This document shows, piece after piece, positions 46,140 through 58,800 of a stretch of 64,000 bases of DNA (position 1 is the first letter of the stretch; every line of letters starts with the position of its first letter). This stretch comes from Pezicula radicicola (lineage: Eukaryota; Ascomycota; Leotiomycetes; Helotiales; Dermateaceae). Made by a program: the position numbers and the translations under genes. The stretch is from NCBI GenBank assembly GCA_003008705.1, contig PDUO01000034.1:558001-622000 (forward strand). Direction: 5' to 3'. Under the pieces are notes generated by a model. It saw nothing but the letters and a program-made list of their open reading frames with translations. It made no database searches and was not told the DNA's origin.

Positions 46140-47426
46140 TGTGTCAATCTTTGGGAAATGGCAGCCACCCAAACACCTGTGGGTGTGAATATATCTCGTG
46201 TGACTTTCGTGGAGACTCTATATAAATCAAAAATGATCGAAGACGTGAGGAGACCAAGCTATAGTCTGCGCTCCACGGTTTGCGGCCCGCCATTCCATGT
46301 TGTGGTGTATAAATTGAACGCCAACTACTCTATGTTCAAAAGTGAGATGGTAATTCCGAGTAAAGCGCTCAAGTACTGCGCTATTGAGAGTGGAGAATGA
46401 AAATTTCTGTTAGTGAGCAAAATGATAAGCTAAAGTCGCAACATCTGCATGCTCGTTGGTGCAGAAATGAAGAGCCGCGTCCCATGGGGTAATTTGCCTA
46501 AAGTCGTACGTTTGTACTCGGGAGGAAGTACCCCGCAAGTACGGCCAAGTTTCCTTAAGCGACCATGACCCGAAAAACGCTCTCTAGTCTACGGTCACAT
46601 GAGAGTAGAAGACATACCGCCTAGGCAGTGCTCTTTGTTGTGCCAAAGCTACCCAAGAAACCGAATTTTATATCACTCCTAAAATATCTACCTGTAGCGT
46701 AGTATATAAAATCAAATAGATCTTGGGTTGTAAGTAGTACGTGAATGAAAGGGGTTCTCGCTCCTCCACTCGCTTAAACCTATGCCCGCGTCAAGCCCCT
46801 GAAAATAGAATCGGGGGCATTCGCTTAGGCTCTCCCAATCTTAAGGACATCCATTCATAGCTACTTATAGTCTATTCTTCGTGCAATCGTTTCAGAGCGC
46901 TTTCATCAAGACTAGCAGGTAAATTACGACTGCATCACCTAATTTATGTTGGCTATAGGTATCTTCTAGAGGTCCTGTGGATCCTACCCAACGGGGCCTA
47001 TTTTTGACTAATCAATTGGATGCCTTCGTAGCCATGACACAACTAGCAATTCACATAATCTGGGTAACAAATCCTATCTTACACCAGTTACGTAGCTACG
47101 TGAGATTGTTTTATCTCTTCCGGTTCATTACAAAATGCTGCTAAATCTTCCTCTCGGGTTGACGAATTCATAGCATACGAAAAAAGCTCTTGTATTCTCA
47201 CCGCTGTTATAGAGAAAGAGGTGATAAAAACTAAATACTATTATTTCTCTAGTAGTTACTTTACTCTTTAAATAATAAAGTTTTACTTAAAGACTTTATA
47301 GTAGTTTACTTTTAGTGTCTAAGTGTTAAAAAGCCCTTATAAGAAGTATAACTACTAGCTTATATTATTATAACTTTTAGTTAGAACCTTTATACTATTA
47401 AGTAATAGAATTATAATTTATACGTC
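46140..47426. other. Intergenic region with repeat copy and AT-rich tract
   Basis: Contains the xyloglucanase promoter (to about 46400), one copy of the direct repeat (46667-46820) and, from 47210 to 47426, a very AT-rich tract directly against the 3' end of the NLR gene. No gene. Confidence 0.6.
46667..46820 (+). repeat. Direct repeat copy 1 (retroelement-like 5' fragment)
   Basis: About 150 bp matching 50607-50762 in the same orientation. Shared words include TATATCACTCCT, AGGGGTTCTCGCTCCTC and ACTCGCTTAAACCTATG. It keeps ATG at 46745 where the other copy has ATA, and retains Cs where the other has Ts (CCTCCAC versus CCTCTAC, GCCCGCGTCAAG versus GTCCGCGTTAAA). It is the less mutated copy; its similarity stops shortly after 46800. 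Confidence 0.75.
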
Positions 47427-50318
47427 TTAGTAATCTTTTAAAAGCCCTTGATCCCCTCTTAGTTCTAGTAAAAACTTCTCGAATAATGTGTCGTCGCCAC
47501 TTTTAGCCGCATATTGTAGAAGCATACAGCTTTGGCGAGTAGCAGTGAGCGTATGTTTCCAATGTCCAGACAAAATATCCACGACTCTTGTGTGGTTTCT
47601 TCCAGTGGCTTTATTTAACGCAGTCTCCCCAATGCGATCACGGACCCAGATATCCGCTCCATTCTGGACCAGATGCCGAGTCGCTTCCTCATGCCCATTA
47701 TGGGCAGCGTGATGCAACGCAGTTCGGCCATTGTCATCAGTGAATTCGATGTCCGCGCCGTGCTCCAACAGCAACGATATAATCGAGCCATAGCCCTTCG
47801 TCGCCGCTGCTTGAAGGACCGTTTGCTTCACACCTTCTACGGTAGCGATTGCCTTCACATCAGCTTTGTTTTGCAGGAGCAACTTCGCCAACTCAACATG
47901 TCCACCCCATGCGGCACAATGAAGAGCAGTTATTCCATCACTGTCAGTCTCCATGATATCCAGACCATGTGTCATTAGAAGAGTTATGGTTCTCACTAGT
48001 CCAAAATTAGCCGCAACGACTATTGCAGGTATCGCTTCTATGAATGCCTTGTCAAGGCTACGGTCCAAATACGGACCATCTAGCGTTCCTTGAACCAGAC
48101 TTGCTAATGACAACTCATTCGTAAGAAGTGCTGATATTAACGGCGCTAGTTCAGACTCGGGAGAACCTCGAGCGTGGTTTCCCCAGTGGTTGGCAGCGTA
48201 GACGAAGAATCCATACTCTGCTTTCCGAGCTCTCAAATCAAACGCTGTTTCACAAATGCCTTCGGCAAAGACTGGTTGCAGCAGATATTTGACGCATGCT
48301 TTTGTAATATCAATTTGCGCTCCTGGAAACAACACCTGGCGTTGTCGATCGAAGTATTCCTGGGTAGTGTTATGGACCAATCTGATGACGTTGCTACGTT
48401 GGTCAATCACAACCAGACCAGCGCAGACGGTGGTCAAAAGCTCAGACGGGGGGCAATCGTCTGGGTCCACACTCCCCAAATCCGATCCAAGGGACATCGC
48501 CAAGATGGCATGCTGCACTGCGTCCACCTTCAATGGCTCGAATGCATGGCTAATCCAGCACAGAAGCCTGTAACCTAACTCAAATCTCTCATGATCTTGT
48601 GTCTGGATTCTTTTTATGGCTTCCTCGTAAAGGTCGTCCAGTTTCTCTGGTAGGTTGTTTAAGCTTGCTCGAACTCGTTTGAGGGTGATCTTTCGAGCCA
48701 AGGACTGTATATGGAGCTGAGCAAGTAGAAACCTTGTTGATATTAGCAAAGTTCCCATCTACATCCTCGGGAAGTTTAATACGCACATTCCATCTGCCTG
48801 CTTGACGACTCTATTAATAATATCGTAATATAAAGATGGGTCTTTCTGGCAGAACCCCATCAAGTCTCGTTCCTTCAATATTTGGCCCTCCAAAAATTTG
48901 GCGATATCAGGGTCCGTGGCCCTTATTTCAAGCTGCTCAGTATCCTGCAACATCTGCGCAATGTCACCGAGATGTCGAGACGTACAAAGGATATGCAGGC
49001 CAGAAATTCGTCGCAACTCTTCGATCAAGATCCTCCTGGTACCATCGGCTTCATTGCATTCATCCAATGCATCGATAACGATATAAATACGAGAGAATTC
49101 AGAGACAGTGGATCGAAGTACTATAAGCCACTCATCAAGTACCGGTCTCGTTCTGCTGGGACGGTGTAGCAAATAAAGTGCTCGAACTTCTTCTGGCGCG
49201 GATCGCTTCTGACGTGACAGCTGTTGGATAAGACTTGCGATGAGTTCGGAAACTGTTTGGTTTGCTTGGTCTTTGTGGTTGCAATAAACATATGCTAGAC
49301 CCACACTGGAGGTTATAGATGTACTTTTCACAGTATCGATGATAGTCGACCTAAAATATGTTAGGAAAAGCGAAGCGAAGGGGCTGCAATACTTACGCCA
49401 GTACAGTTTTTCCCGCTCCAGCTGCATAAGGGTTAGATCATTATACTTAATGTTGAGCGAAGATCATAACGTACGCGGCCCATAGCACCAAAGTATGGGG
49501 ATCTCTCCATAGACCCATGCCTGAAACTTGACATCCTGGAGCAGCCACTGTCCAGTTTTCTCTTGCCGTCGGCTTAAGGTATCAATCTGCGTTGACCAAA
49601 AGTTCAGTGGTGAAAGCCAATCAATGATATTTTGGTTTTCTTGCTCTATATACGTAATCAGTATTAACACAGCAAGAACAAAATAGTTGAAGGTTCAAGC
49701 CATACCCATTTGTTGCGTTCTAAGGTATTTGACGTTGCTACTGATCGAAGTCATACCTGCTTCAACTTGCTCTACTTGATTGGCAATCTCCTTCAACTTC
49801 TGGGAATTCAAACTCGTGGTGTGTCTAAGTAGATCAGTATTTCTGCGAAGCGGATAGGTTGGGTGAAGATAAAAATGGCCGTACACTTGTAGAATATCAA
49901 TACTCAGAACCAAGTTCTCCCGCATATCTGCAACAATCTGTTGCAGCTTGAGGAGTGTACTCTCTCGGAAGGGATACAGAAGCCCCATGGAAGACTCATG
50001 GATTCTTTCCGTCAAACTGGACGTCTCATTCTTTCGCAGTTTCAACAGCTCAGTATTCAGCGCTCCTACAGCGCTCCCACAATGCTTTATATTCTCCTCA
50101 ACCATCTCTCTTACGCCTTCAGCAAAGTGCTCCTCCTCCATTATCATCCTTAACAATTTCAGCATCTTCACCAGTGCTTCAGTGGATGCGACCATCGTCG
50201 CAACACTGGTTTTGCGATCTCTGAATGAGGAATAATATTGAACGATGCCTTGGCAGCTCTGGATTGCGAACGATATGATCCCGACGGCGCTCGCGGCGAC
50301 TGAAAGTGGGTCCGCCAT
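47427..50318 (-). CDS. NLR-like NACHT-ankyrin protein (STAND NTPase)
   Basis: Five exons: 49706-50318, 49475-49645, 49397-49421 (25 nt), 48787-49350 and 47427-48732; phases close to 892 residues. Start at MADPLSVAASAVGII, the typical opening of fungal PigL_N-like helical N-terminal domains (about 1-205). NACHT: Walker A GPPGAGKT near 261-268, formed across an exon junction; Walker B IVIDALDEC near 361; then LHILCTSRH and the helical LARKITLKRVRASLNNLP with DDLYEEAIKRI typical after NACHT. The C-terminus has about four ankyrin repeats from residue 718 (DGITALHCAAWGG, NGRTALHHAAHNGHEEA). Such proteins act in self/non-self recognition and regulated cell death in fungi. Few repeats and an abrupt end against AT-rich DNA suggest array shortening. 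Direct repeats flank the gene. Confidence 0.9.
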
Positions 50319-50606
50319 TTTCGAGGGCGGCGAGAGACGCTTGAAAGAAAGAACAAACAATTTAATAATATATAGAGAAGTTTGGCTCAGCCTTACTGCA
50401 TGGCAGTGCTACGTGGATTGCCTACCCGCACTTCCCAAATAGGTCACCGATATAACTCGACAAATCAAAGCTCTACTAAACGGCTACTACTTATATCCTC
50501 TTGGCGTAGACCCACCTCTAAGCGAGACCAGCTTGGGGATCTGGCCGGAAGCGAGGGCTTGGCGGGCGTACGCAACAAGAACGACAAGGAGGCCCTAGGG
50601 TTAGGG

Positions 50607-50762
50607 TTTATATCACTCCTACAATATTTGCTAGTAGCGTAGCATCTAAAATGAAATGGATCTTGGGTGGCAAGTGGTACGTAAAATAAAAGGGGTTCTC
50701 GCTCCTCTACTCGCTTAAACCTATGTCCGCGTTAAACCCTAAGATACCGAAATCGAGGCCTA
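50607..50762 (+). repeat. Direct repeat copy 2
   Basis: Second copy of the unit at 46667-46820, 3.94 kb away in the same orientation, beginning 289 bp upstream of the NLR start codon. Differences from copy 1 are mostly C to T and G to A, including ATG to ATA at 50686, as expected after RIP. It runs on into the decayed coding relic. Confidence 0.75.
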
Positions 50763-51560
50763 AGAGAATCACCTTACGGCTTAAAATCGAGTTCTCACTA
50801 AGCGTCTAGACACCTAGACTAGTGAGCTTAATGCGTATACCTAGTAAATCGACGGCTTAAGCACCGAAATCACTGAGCTTCGAAAAAAAGTCCTTATTCT
50901 TCTCCCCTACTACGAAAGTCTTCCTCTACCCACAATTCGAAATCTCCCTCCAAATTATCTAGTCAAAGGTCAGCTCTAGAGCCTCCTCCTCTTCCTGCTA
51001 CTAAGCTTAACTACCCCCTTACGCTATTACAAATTGAGCTATTTTAGCTAGATTACTTATATAAATACCCCGAGCGTAGGAAGGATAGAAAGTTTATATA
51101 CCGCGATGCCTATAAGTACACAGAGTAACTTAAGGCACTAGTAAGGGTCTACGAAGAACGTTAAATTATTTATACTTTAGGTATGTGTATACGAAGAAAA
51201 GTACTACAATAGTAGGTATATGAAGCTAGGGTTAATAGTAAATCTTTGAATAAAATCTACAATCTTATTAAAGATAAATTCAAGGAAGTTATACGTACTA
51301 GTTGTTTTGTCGCTGGTGGTGGTGATGGATTTAGTTATTTTCACGATTAAGTTCATTCCGACGATAAAAGCTAATATAATTCAGATGATTAAGAATTCGA
51401 TGATCAAGAGTTATACCCTTGGGATGGTCAATATAGTGAGTTCGAAGAAAAACAAGAAGAGTACGAACCCTTTGAATTCGAAGAACAAGAAGAATAAGAA
51501 CCCTACGAATTCGAGGAACCACAGGAAGTTGACAATCAATATGAATTGATTAATGGGTGA
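50686..51560 (+). pseudogene. RIP-decayed coding relic, possibly gag-like
   Basis: One reading frame can be followed from 50686 to a natural TGA at 51558-51560, with a single -1 shift in the A7 run at 50883-50889. Sixteen premature stops interrupt it, all TAA or TAG and none TGA; each would be Gln (CAA/CAG) before a CpA to TpA change, the favoured RIP target. The first part has a heptad, coiled-coil character (RVLTKRLD, TSELNAYT, IDGLSTEITELRKK). A Ser/Pro-rich linker follows, then a charged middle (LDYLYKYPERRKDRKF) and a very acidic, Tyr/Phe-rich tail (SEFEEKQEEYEPFEFEEQEE). The coiled coil plus repeat context suggests a retroelement gag, but no pol, zinc knuckle or LTR pair was identified, so the class is open. 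Confidence 0.65.
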
Positions 51561-53503
51561 GCCTAATGGGCCTCGGCCACGCCTAGGAAATTGTTAATCT
51601 ATTAACACTTCCTATCTATATTCTTTGGTTTATTTGATTAATTTCGGTGCCTATAATTCTCACTTAGCACCTCTGATTTTGACGGCTCTGGAACGTTGAT
51701 TCTAAATTCGATTCATTCTTCCTACGCCCATTCGGCACTTCCCTCGACGATTTTAGGACTCCTAATTCGACGATTTCGGCACTTCGTTTCAAATCGATGT
51801 TACCTACACAATCGTTTCTACACACTAGTTCTAAAGCCTCTAAAGCTTTGATTTTACACACACAGGTTAGATTACAAGTCACCACTTACATTCATTTGTA
51901 TTGTAATTTATAAGGGAGTTTATGCACAGATTTATCTGTATACGACGTTAGGGCAACGTCATTTTTTTGAAATGGGCGATTGTCACGAAATGGTCGTTCT
52001 GCAAGGTCACATGACCTCGCTTATATGGTTTCTGTACTTGATTTCGACGTCTTATAATTAACAACATATATTATTATTACAATTCAACCCATATTATCGA
52101 TTTTCATAGATCTGACTTGATTATTTCGTCACAATAATATACGCGCGTTCATAGGTTAAGATACAAAAAAAAAAGTGTGTCTTGTCCGGGGAAGCACCCT
52201 AGGATTAGACTCCGTGGATGAGAACCCCAACTATCCGAGGTACATTAACTAATAGGCGTGTATTTGAAGATCTTAAAGTGGAGTCGGTTATAGAACTTCC
52301 GGGGGAATGGGGTAATATTGACTGGGATTCCTATAGTACGAGTAGTTTGTTCCTTTATTCCTTTTGTTCTTATACTACTACGGCCCGAAAGCCCACGTAG
52401 TAAACTACACTGTACTATAGGCTTCGGGCCTATCGTAGAGTTTCCTTCAATTTTATATTACTCTAAAAAAGTTAAAATAAAAGTTAAAATAATAAAAAAC
52501 TAACTTTCCGGCTCGTCTGCTTCGGCAATAGATTTTTAAAGTATTTACCTTAGATATTCGACTAGGTCTCTAGGCGGTCGAGAGTAATTAACCCTAACCT
52601 ATAGATAGATAAACGATCCTAAATTATTTAATATTAATAGTTAGTAATCAGTGGCTAATTACTATCCGTAAGTAAATCGGTATTCCTAGAATGTTCCTCG
52701 GAATAAACTAATTAAAATTTCCAATACTTCCCTAGGCCATACACAGGGTTCTCTTTTAATGCCAAAATATCCTATGTGAACCAGCATAATAGCATTATTT
52801 AAAAGATGTCTATTGGTCAAGAAGAGATTAAATATAAGACCCATGGTAAATGGAGCCCAACTTTGATTTCCCTGTATCTCTCTCCATAAACTACCCCGCC
52901 GTACACTATTGACTTCAAAGTATCACTAACACTAGAGTAGTTTACTAAATTTTCATATTAAATCGAAATATTCATTATATTGACTAAGAGCAGCTTGTAT
53001 TTACAGAGAATCTAGATAATCTAAAAAAAACGTAGTCTACTCCGTGAATATGTATCTACGCAGAAAAATCTCAAAGGGCCTCTTATCATCGTTCTCATAT
53101 TGGATATAGCTTATAGTAAGCTTCAATTTTGGATTTTTGGGGTTTTGTAGAGTTAGGAAAAGCTTATGTATGTATGGTATTTTGCAAAGACTTTCAATAG
53201 GCAATCAACTTGTTGATCGGCCCGTATCTTGACTAAAATCTGACTTGTAACAATAATATTGGATGAACTCCCCTGGAACACTCCTAGCTGAACGTGACTT
53301 AAGTAAGGCTGCAGTAGCGCCTCAATTGAAAAGAAGTTTGACCGGCATAGGACCGAATGTAGAAACTGCAGAGAGGACTGCGACCGCCCTTTTATAAGAA
53401 TGTAATGTTCTGTAGCATTTCGACTGTTGCTAACTCTTTCCTCTGAACCAAATAGATAGGAAAAACCTCGTACCTTTCGTTACTCTCAGACTTCGAATAA
53501 ATC
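51561..53503. other. Repeat-derived AT-rich DNA and GH3 promoter
   Basis: Continues the degenerate element with scattered GC-rich islands. An imperfect hairpin (GGCCCGAAAGCC at 52382-52393 against GGCTTCGGGCC near 52421-52431) lies inside. From about 52450 to 53300 the DNA is AT-rich and gene-free. A TATAA box at 53393-53397 lies 107 nt before the GH3 start. Confidence 0.5.
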
Positions 53504-55818
53504 ATGTCTCACTTTGTACTATTCCTTGCTTTGCTACTTATAACTTACTACCCCTTGTTCTCTGCGGCTCAATCTGCTTCTACCTCTGTACCGTGGAAAA
53601 CCAATAATGCGATAGTCGATGATCTCATTGAGCAGTTGACCCCAGAAGAGAAGATCTCTCTAGTCCATGGGACTATCAATCCCGGCAATCAGGATCCTGC
53701 AGGGTATATTGCGCCTATAGCGCGCTTAGGAATCCCGGCTATCGAGTTAGCGGATGGTGAGGCGTAAGTTGAACATTCCGTTTCTGCCTCACTAAATGCC
53801 TGAGATTGATTTCACTTGGGTCTAACACAAACTATTGAAATAGGGGTATCAATGTTGTTGAAGATGCCACTGCTATTCCAGTTCAGCTCAATGTAGCTGC
53901 AACGTATTCGAGAAAGGCTGCCTATGCGGCCGGGTACGTTACCGGCCGAGAAGCACGCCTCCTAAATATTTGTTAGTCAAAATCCCTACTCAACTATTTT
54001 GGAATTGTGTTTCAGCTTGGAATGCATTTGATAATATAGATAGCAATTCAACTTGCACCACGTGTAAATGTCCTACGCGATCCAGTTACTGGGGCTGTTG
54101 GCCATATCCGGTTGAAATACGAAGAATACGGGATTTTGGGCGAGTCCACAAATCCGATTCGGATTTCAAACCCATTACCAGAGACAGTTGTCAACTCTTC
54201 CGCAAGCATTGCGTATGACATCGCAGCAAGATCTGGGATACTTCTGAAAAACGAGAATAGCACACTACCCCTGCAAATCAACGCTTCCATTGGTGTGTTC
54301 GGTCCTAGCGGTCTTCAATATACGCAGGGTGCCGGTTTTGCTGAGCGCGCTTTTGGCTTCCCAGATAGGGAAGTGAGCACACTATATGCACTTCAAGTCC
54401 GAACGAAGAATCTGTCAATTCCAGCTGCAGTGGGTGTGGATTTGCAAGGGGCCATCATACCAACAGAGTATTTGTTCAGCCTCAACGGAACGCAAGGTCT
54501 ATCCCGAAACTCTTCATCACTGTACAGCATTGACCCGATCGTCAGCTTCAACGGCTCCTCCGCACTTCCGGCTAACAGCAGCTACACCTGGCAAGGCTTC
54601 CTTCTTGCACCTACCACTGGGAACTATCGTTTGTCCATCCAACGCGATATTTATTCACCAGATGGCGGAAATAACAACTCGCAGTACACCAGCCTTTCCT
54701 CAATCGGTGATCTCAGTATCAATGGCTCGTCATTAGCAACCGGATATAGACTCTTTCTTGATGGAGGAGTCCGTCCATGGAGCACCCCGATTATCACCAC
54801 TGACGGTTGGGATAATATTGGCGGAAACGTCTACCTCACAGCCGGTCAGTACAGTCTCAGCGCCAGTATCACGGGTGTCATCAACCAGAACGTCTCCGTC
54901 CGTCTCTGCTGGGTTACTCCAGACCAGCGAGAACAAAATATCCAGAAAGCCGTTTCCCTTGCCCAGCAAGTCGAAACTCCGCTAGTCTTCGCGTACGCTA
55001 ATAGTCAGTCTCAAGTCGACCTTACTCTTGACGACAATCTGGATGAGCTCATTACTCGCATCTCGGCCGTCAACAATAACACGGTGGTAGTCCTTAATAA
55101 TGGACAGCCGGTACTGATGCCTTGGCTTTCTTCGGTACGCTCCGTCCTACAAATGGGCTACCCAGGCCAAGAGGGGGGTTGGGCCACTGCAGATCTCCTA
55201 CTCGGGAATAGAAATCCTCAGGGCCACCTTCCCGTTACGTACCCAGTAAGTCTAAACCAGACTATTACATATGACCCGGACTATCCATGGCGTGTTGGTA
55301 CGACGGAAAGTGCTATTGCAAACTTCTCAGAGGGCGTGAATTCAGGCTACAGATGGTATTTTGATCAGAGAATTCCGACGCTTTTCCCCTTTGGTTACGG
55401 GCTGTCGTACACAAGCTTTGCGTACACCGATTTAGCACTTAAGATCAACCAGGGAGCCTCTCTGTATGATGAAACGACAGTAACGATTTCATTCAGTATT
55501 CAGAACACGGGCGCGATGTCGGGTGTTGCAGTCCCGCAGGTGTACATCAGTTCTCCAGCAGGCATGCAAAAGGAAGCTAATGGGGTCCAATTCCCTGCTA
55601 TATCACTGGTGGGGTTTGAAGATGTAGAGTTGGCGCCAGCCGGACGACAGTTTGTAAGTATTGTAGTTGAGTCGAGGCAGTTGAGTTACTGGGAGACGGC
55701 GAATAGAACTTGGGTCGTTGGCTTGGGGATGAGGAGTTTATTCATTGGGAATGGTGTCGAGGAGAAAATACTAGAGACTAGCTTCACTCTCCAAGCTAAA
55801 CGTCTTATAGAATTTTAG
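53504..55818 (+). pseudogene. GH3 beta-glucosidase with PA14 insert, catalytic segment deleted
   Basis: Exons 53504-53763, 53844-53971 and 54044-55818 join without stops to 720 residues. A signal peptide (LALLLITYYPLFSAAQS) is followed by the GH3 barrel start (IVDDLIEQLTPEEKISLVHG, RLGIPAIELADGEAGIN, TAIPVQLNVAATYS, LAPRVNVLRDP). The next residues, VTGAVGHIRLKYEEYGILG, correspond to the end of the barrel. Roughly 160 residues are missing, including the KHF and SDW motifs; the SDW Asp is the GH3 nucleophile. The rest is intact: the second domain (ARSGILLKNENSTLPL), PA14 (TWQGFLLAPTTGNYRLSI), VVVLNNGQPVLMPW, LFPFGYGLSYTSF and an Fn3-like end. An intact relative would be about 850-880 aa. It has no stop codons, yet should have no glucosidase activity, so I list it as a deletion pseudogene or non-catalytic relic. 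Confidence 0.82.
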
Positions 55819-58800
55819 GAAATAATACTAAGCTCTTAGTAACTTTAATCGCTAAACAAAATAATGCTCGAACAATTAATATATTTTAATTTAATTTAAG
55901 TTAAGTTTTTATTTTAGGTAAATAGCTTAGTAATTTAAGTCTCTCTAATAGGGTATCTCTTAGTACTAGCGTCTAGTTGGTCCTAGTGTCTAGGGTTATA
56001 TAACCTAAGCGAGCTTATAAGAGGAGAGAGAGTAGTTTTAAAATTAAAATTAAATTCTAATAAAATTAAATAAAATATACTTTATATACTATTAAAATTA
56101 TTTAGATTAAGGCTTTAAAATAAGCTTATATTAGTTTAATTTAACTCAGTTTATTTAGAGTTAAAGAGAAAGTAAATTTAGTTTGTACAATTAAGTAAGA
56201 CGTGTAATACTAACAAGTAGCTAGAAGTTGCTAGTTAAATCTAGGATCAAATAAGTATATTATTATATGCAGTTTTTATCGACAGGTAGTAATAGGGCAA
56301 AGGACAAGTACTTGCATCACAGTCGCATTTCTTTACTATCAAGGGCTCGCTGCGGATGAAAACAAGAAGGAAATAATTAAGAAGCAACTGGGAGTTAGGA
56401 TTTAATTTCTGTGCAAGATAAAGAGGATCAAAAGAGAGCATCTCGTCAAGGCAGAAAGGGAGAAGACGCGAAGTGGTTGGAAAGCTCCGAAGTTGGTCTT
56501 TTATGAGCATCATGAGTTTGCTGAGGACGACTTAGTCAAGGGTGACTGCAGTCATGCTCTTAGGCCCAGGAGTTTGTAGGGTTGTAGTTCTCCCAATGCG
56601 GTGACTTGGATTAAACCCTCAAAAAGATGAAAGCCAGATCATATAATATTTGATTGAAGGCCCAGTCATTCCGCGTTCTTTACATACCCATCCAAGACAT
56701 CAAGTTTGAGTTGGCAATGGTAAGAGCTCACATCTAAGACTAATGGCTATTAATACTTGGTGCTGAAGGCTAAATTGTAACAGGTCATCGCTGGTGGATC
56801 TCTATCGTTCTCTACCAACCGAGGACGGTAGAAGCCCACTTACTATTTCTAAAGATAGAGCTCCGAACTTTGCGATTTTTTTCCTGGTTTGGAGTGAAGG
56901 CGAAGCAAAGTGATTGAAATACTACTAACTACTGGCTCGAAATTCTATCCTTCTAGCTGTAGTCATTGGGAGCTTCATCAATACTTCCCATAGTTTCAAC
57001 AACCGCGAGCTGGAGATTGCCTCCTCTTCCAGCGAAAGAGCTGGTGGAACCCCATCTTGGTCTCCCAGCTTAAAACTATCGATTAGGAGTACATACTCTG
57101 GTTTCTGGAAGATCGGAGGGTGTTCCGGCGTGTTTGTTGGTGTCACTTCGAATTAAGAAGTCGACATCGTGACAGATTGAAGGATTGACTGCGTATCCTG
57201 TCTCATAGGTCTCCAAGGAAAATGCCAATTGAGTATTATAAAGAAGTGTCGGGAAACTTACAGAACCTTTAAGGTCTTAGTATGTTTGTGAAGATACAAA
57301 GGCTAGGTTGTGCGAAATCTGGGCAGGGATCCAGCCGTTTACGGCAACGTTACGCAAAAGCCATTGGGTTACTTGAGTAATATCTCTGTGTGCGGGACAC
57401 AATTCGCTATGCGACGAGTTCTAATCCCTAGATACCGCGCTCCAGAACGTCACTATCACTCTTGCCTCAATACCGATTATGAGTGAGTGAAAACGGGCAT
57501 TTTTCAAGCGTTCATAAGCCCTAGATCCCCTGTTCCCAGACAATCAGGTTGTACGTTCGAACTTTACCCAACAACTTAAACACCCCATCTTCAACTAGTA
57601 TGAAGTGAAGTCCACGAGAAACAGCGTAATGGTCGAACAAAGTGACCAAGCAGATGACGCCTTCAACGATACCGGCTATAGATTATTTATGTTTGCCCCT
57701 CCTATCTCCTTACCTCATTCCAATCCTTATGCCCTAACAATCCTCAGATTCGTCTACTGTCACGCCATTAAAAAGTTTTACATCAATCAATCACCTCTAT
57801 AGTTTAAGATATGTCTTGTCTCTTTGAAAACATTGAAGGCCGATGCTATATCTTCCTTATCGCTGCTGCCACCTCCTTATCTCAACGCTGCTAGCACTCT
57901 TCCAGATACCTCTCATTAGACATCTCCTAATCCCTTCTCCATTCATGTACCGCTGTAGTAGATCTTATTGATACCCTGACTAATCTACTCACTAGTCCGC
58001 CGTCATTGTCGAGACCGCCTTCGAAGTCTTAGTCATTTTAAATATAACGTTTGCAGCCATTTATCAGCTGTTCTGAGTAGGCTTAAATATGAAGCCACAA
58101 AACCTAAATATCAAGTAAATAGTGTTGCTTACCTGCTATTTAATTTAATACAGAATATTTCTTGTTCTATAACCTAACTATAAGATAGGCTGGGGCGGTA
58201 CCTTGATTATAAAAGGAAGTATTTTATTAATTAATATTCTCTCCTTCTTCTTGCTCCTGTAGTACTACCTCTTTCCCTCTCCCTTAATATCCTTACTTGC
58301 ATTCTTACTAACATTGGCCTTGATCTGCCACACTGTCGGCAGCATGCCGTTCAAATCGCCGGTCTTGAGCTTCTGCGCCCCTTCTATAGACTAGTGCCCT
58401 TTTAGGTTTAGCCGGGCGAAATAGACTTCATTCCATTCCAGCCTCAATACGGGCCCCCGTATACGACCTGTATTCTGGTCGTATCGCTAATACTATTTAA
58501 TACACTGACTGGTTTTGGGCCTTGGTTATTCCTGCCTAAAGATATAAACATCTGCCCAACATTGTGGCTACTGTGTACATCTGTTTTCTCATCGCTGTCT
58601 CTGCCTCCTTCATCTTTATACATCGAAACTATGGCAACGATTAGAATTGCTGATGTCTCACACCCAAAAGGGTACCAAAATCACAAATACAAGTGGAAGG
58701 TTATGGTTCAAGCTTCAAATGGAGCGCGATTGATTTGCAGTCGAATATTACAAAAAAATCCTGAGAAATGATCGGCTTCGAGAGCGTCGTAGGAGGTTGT

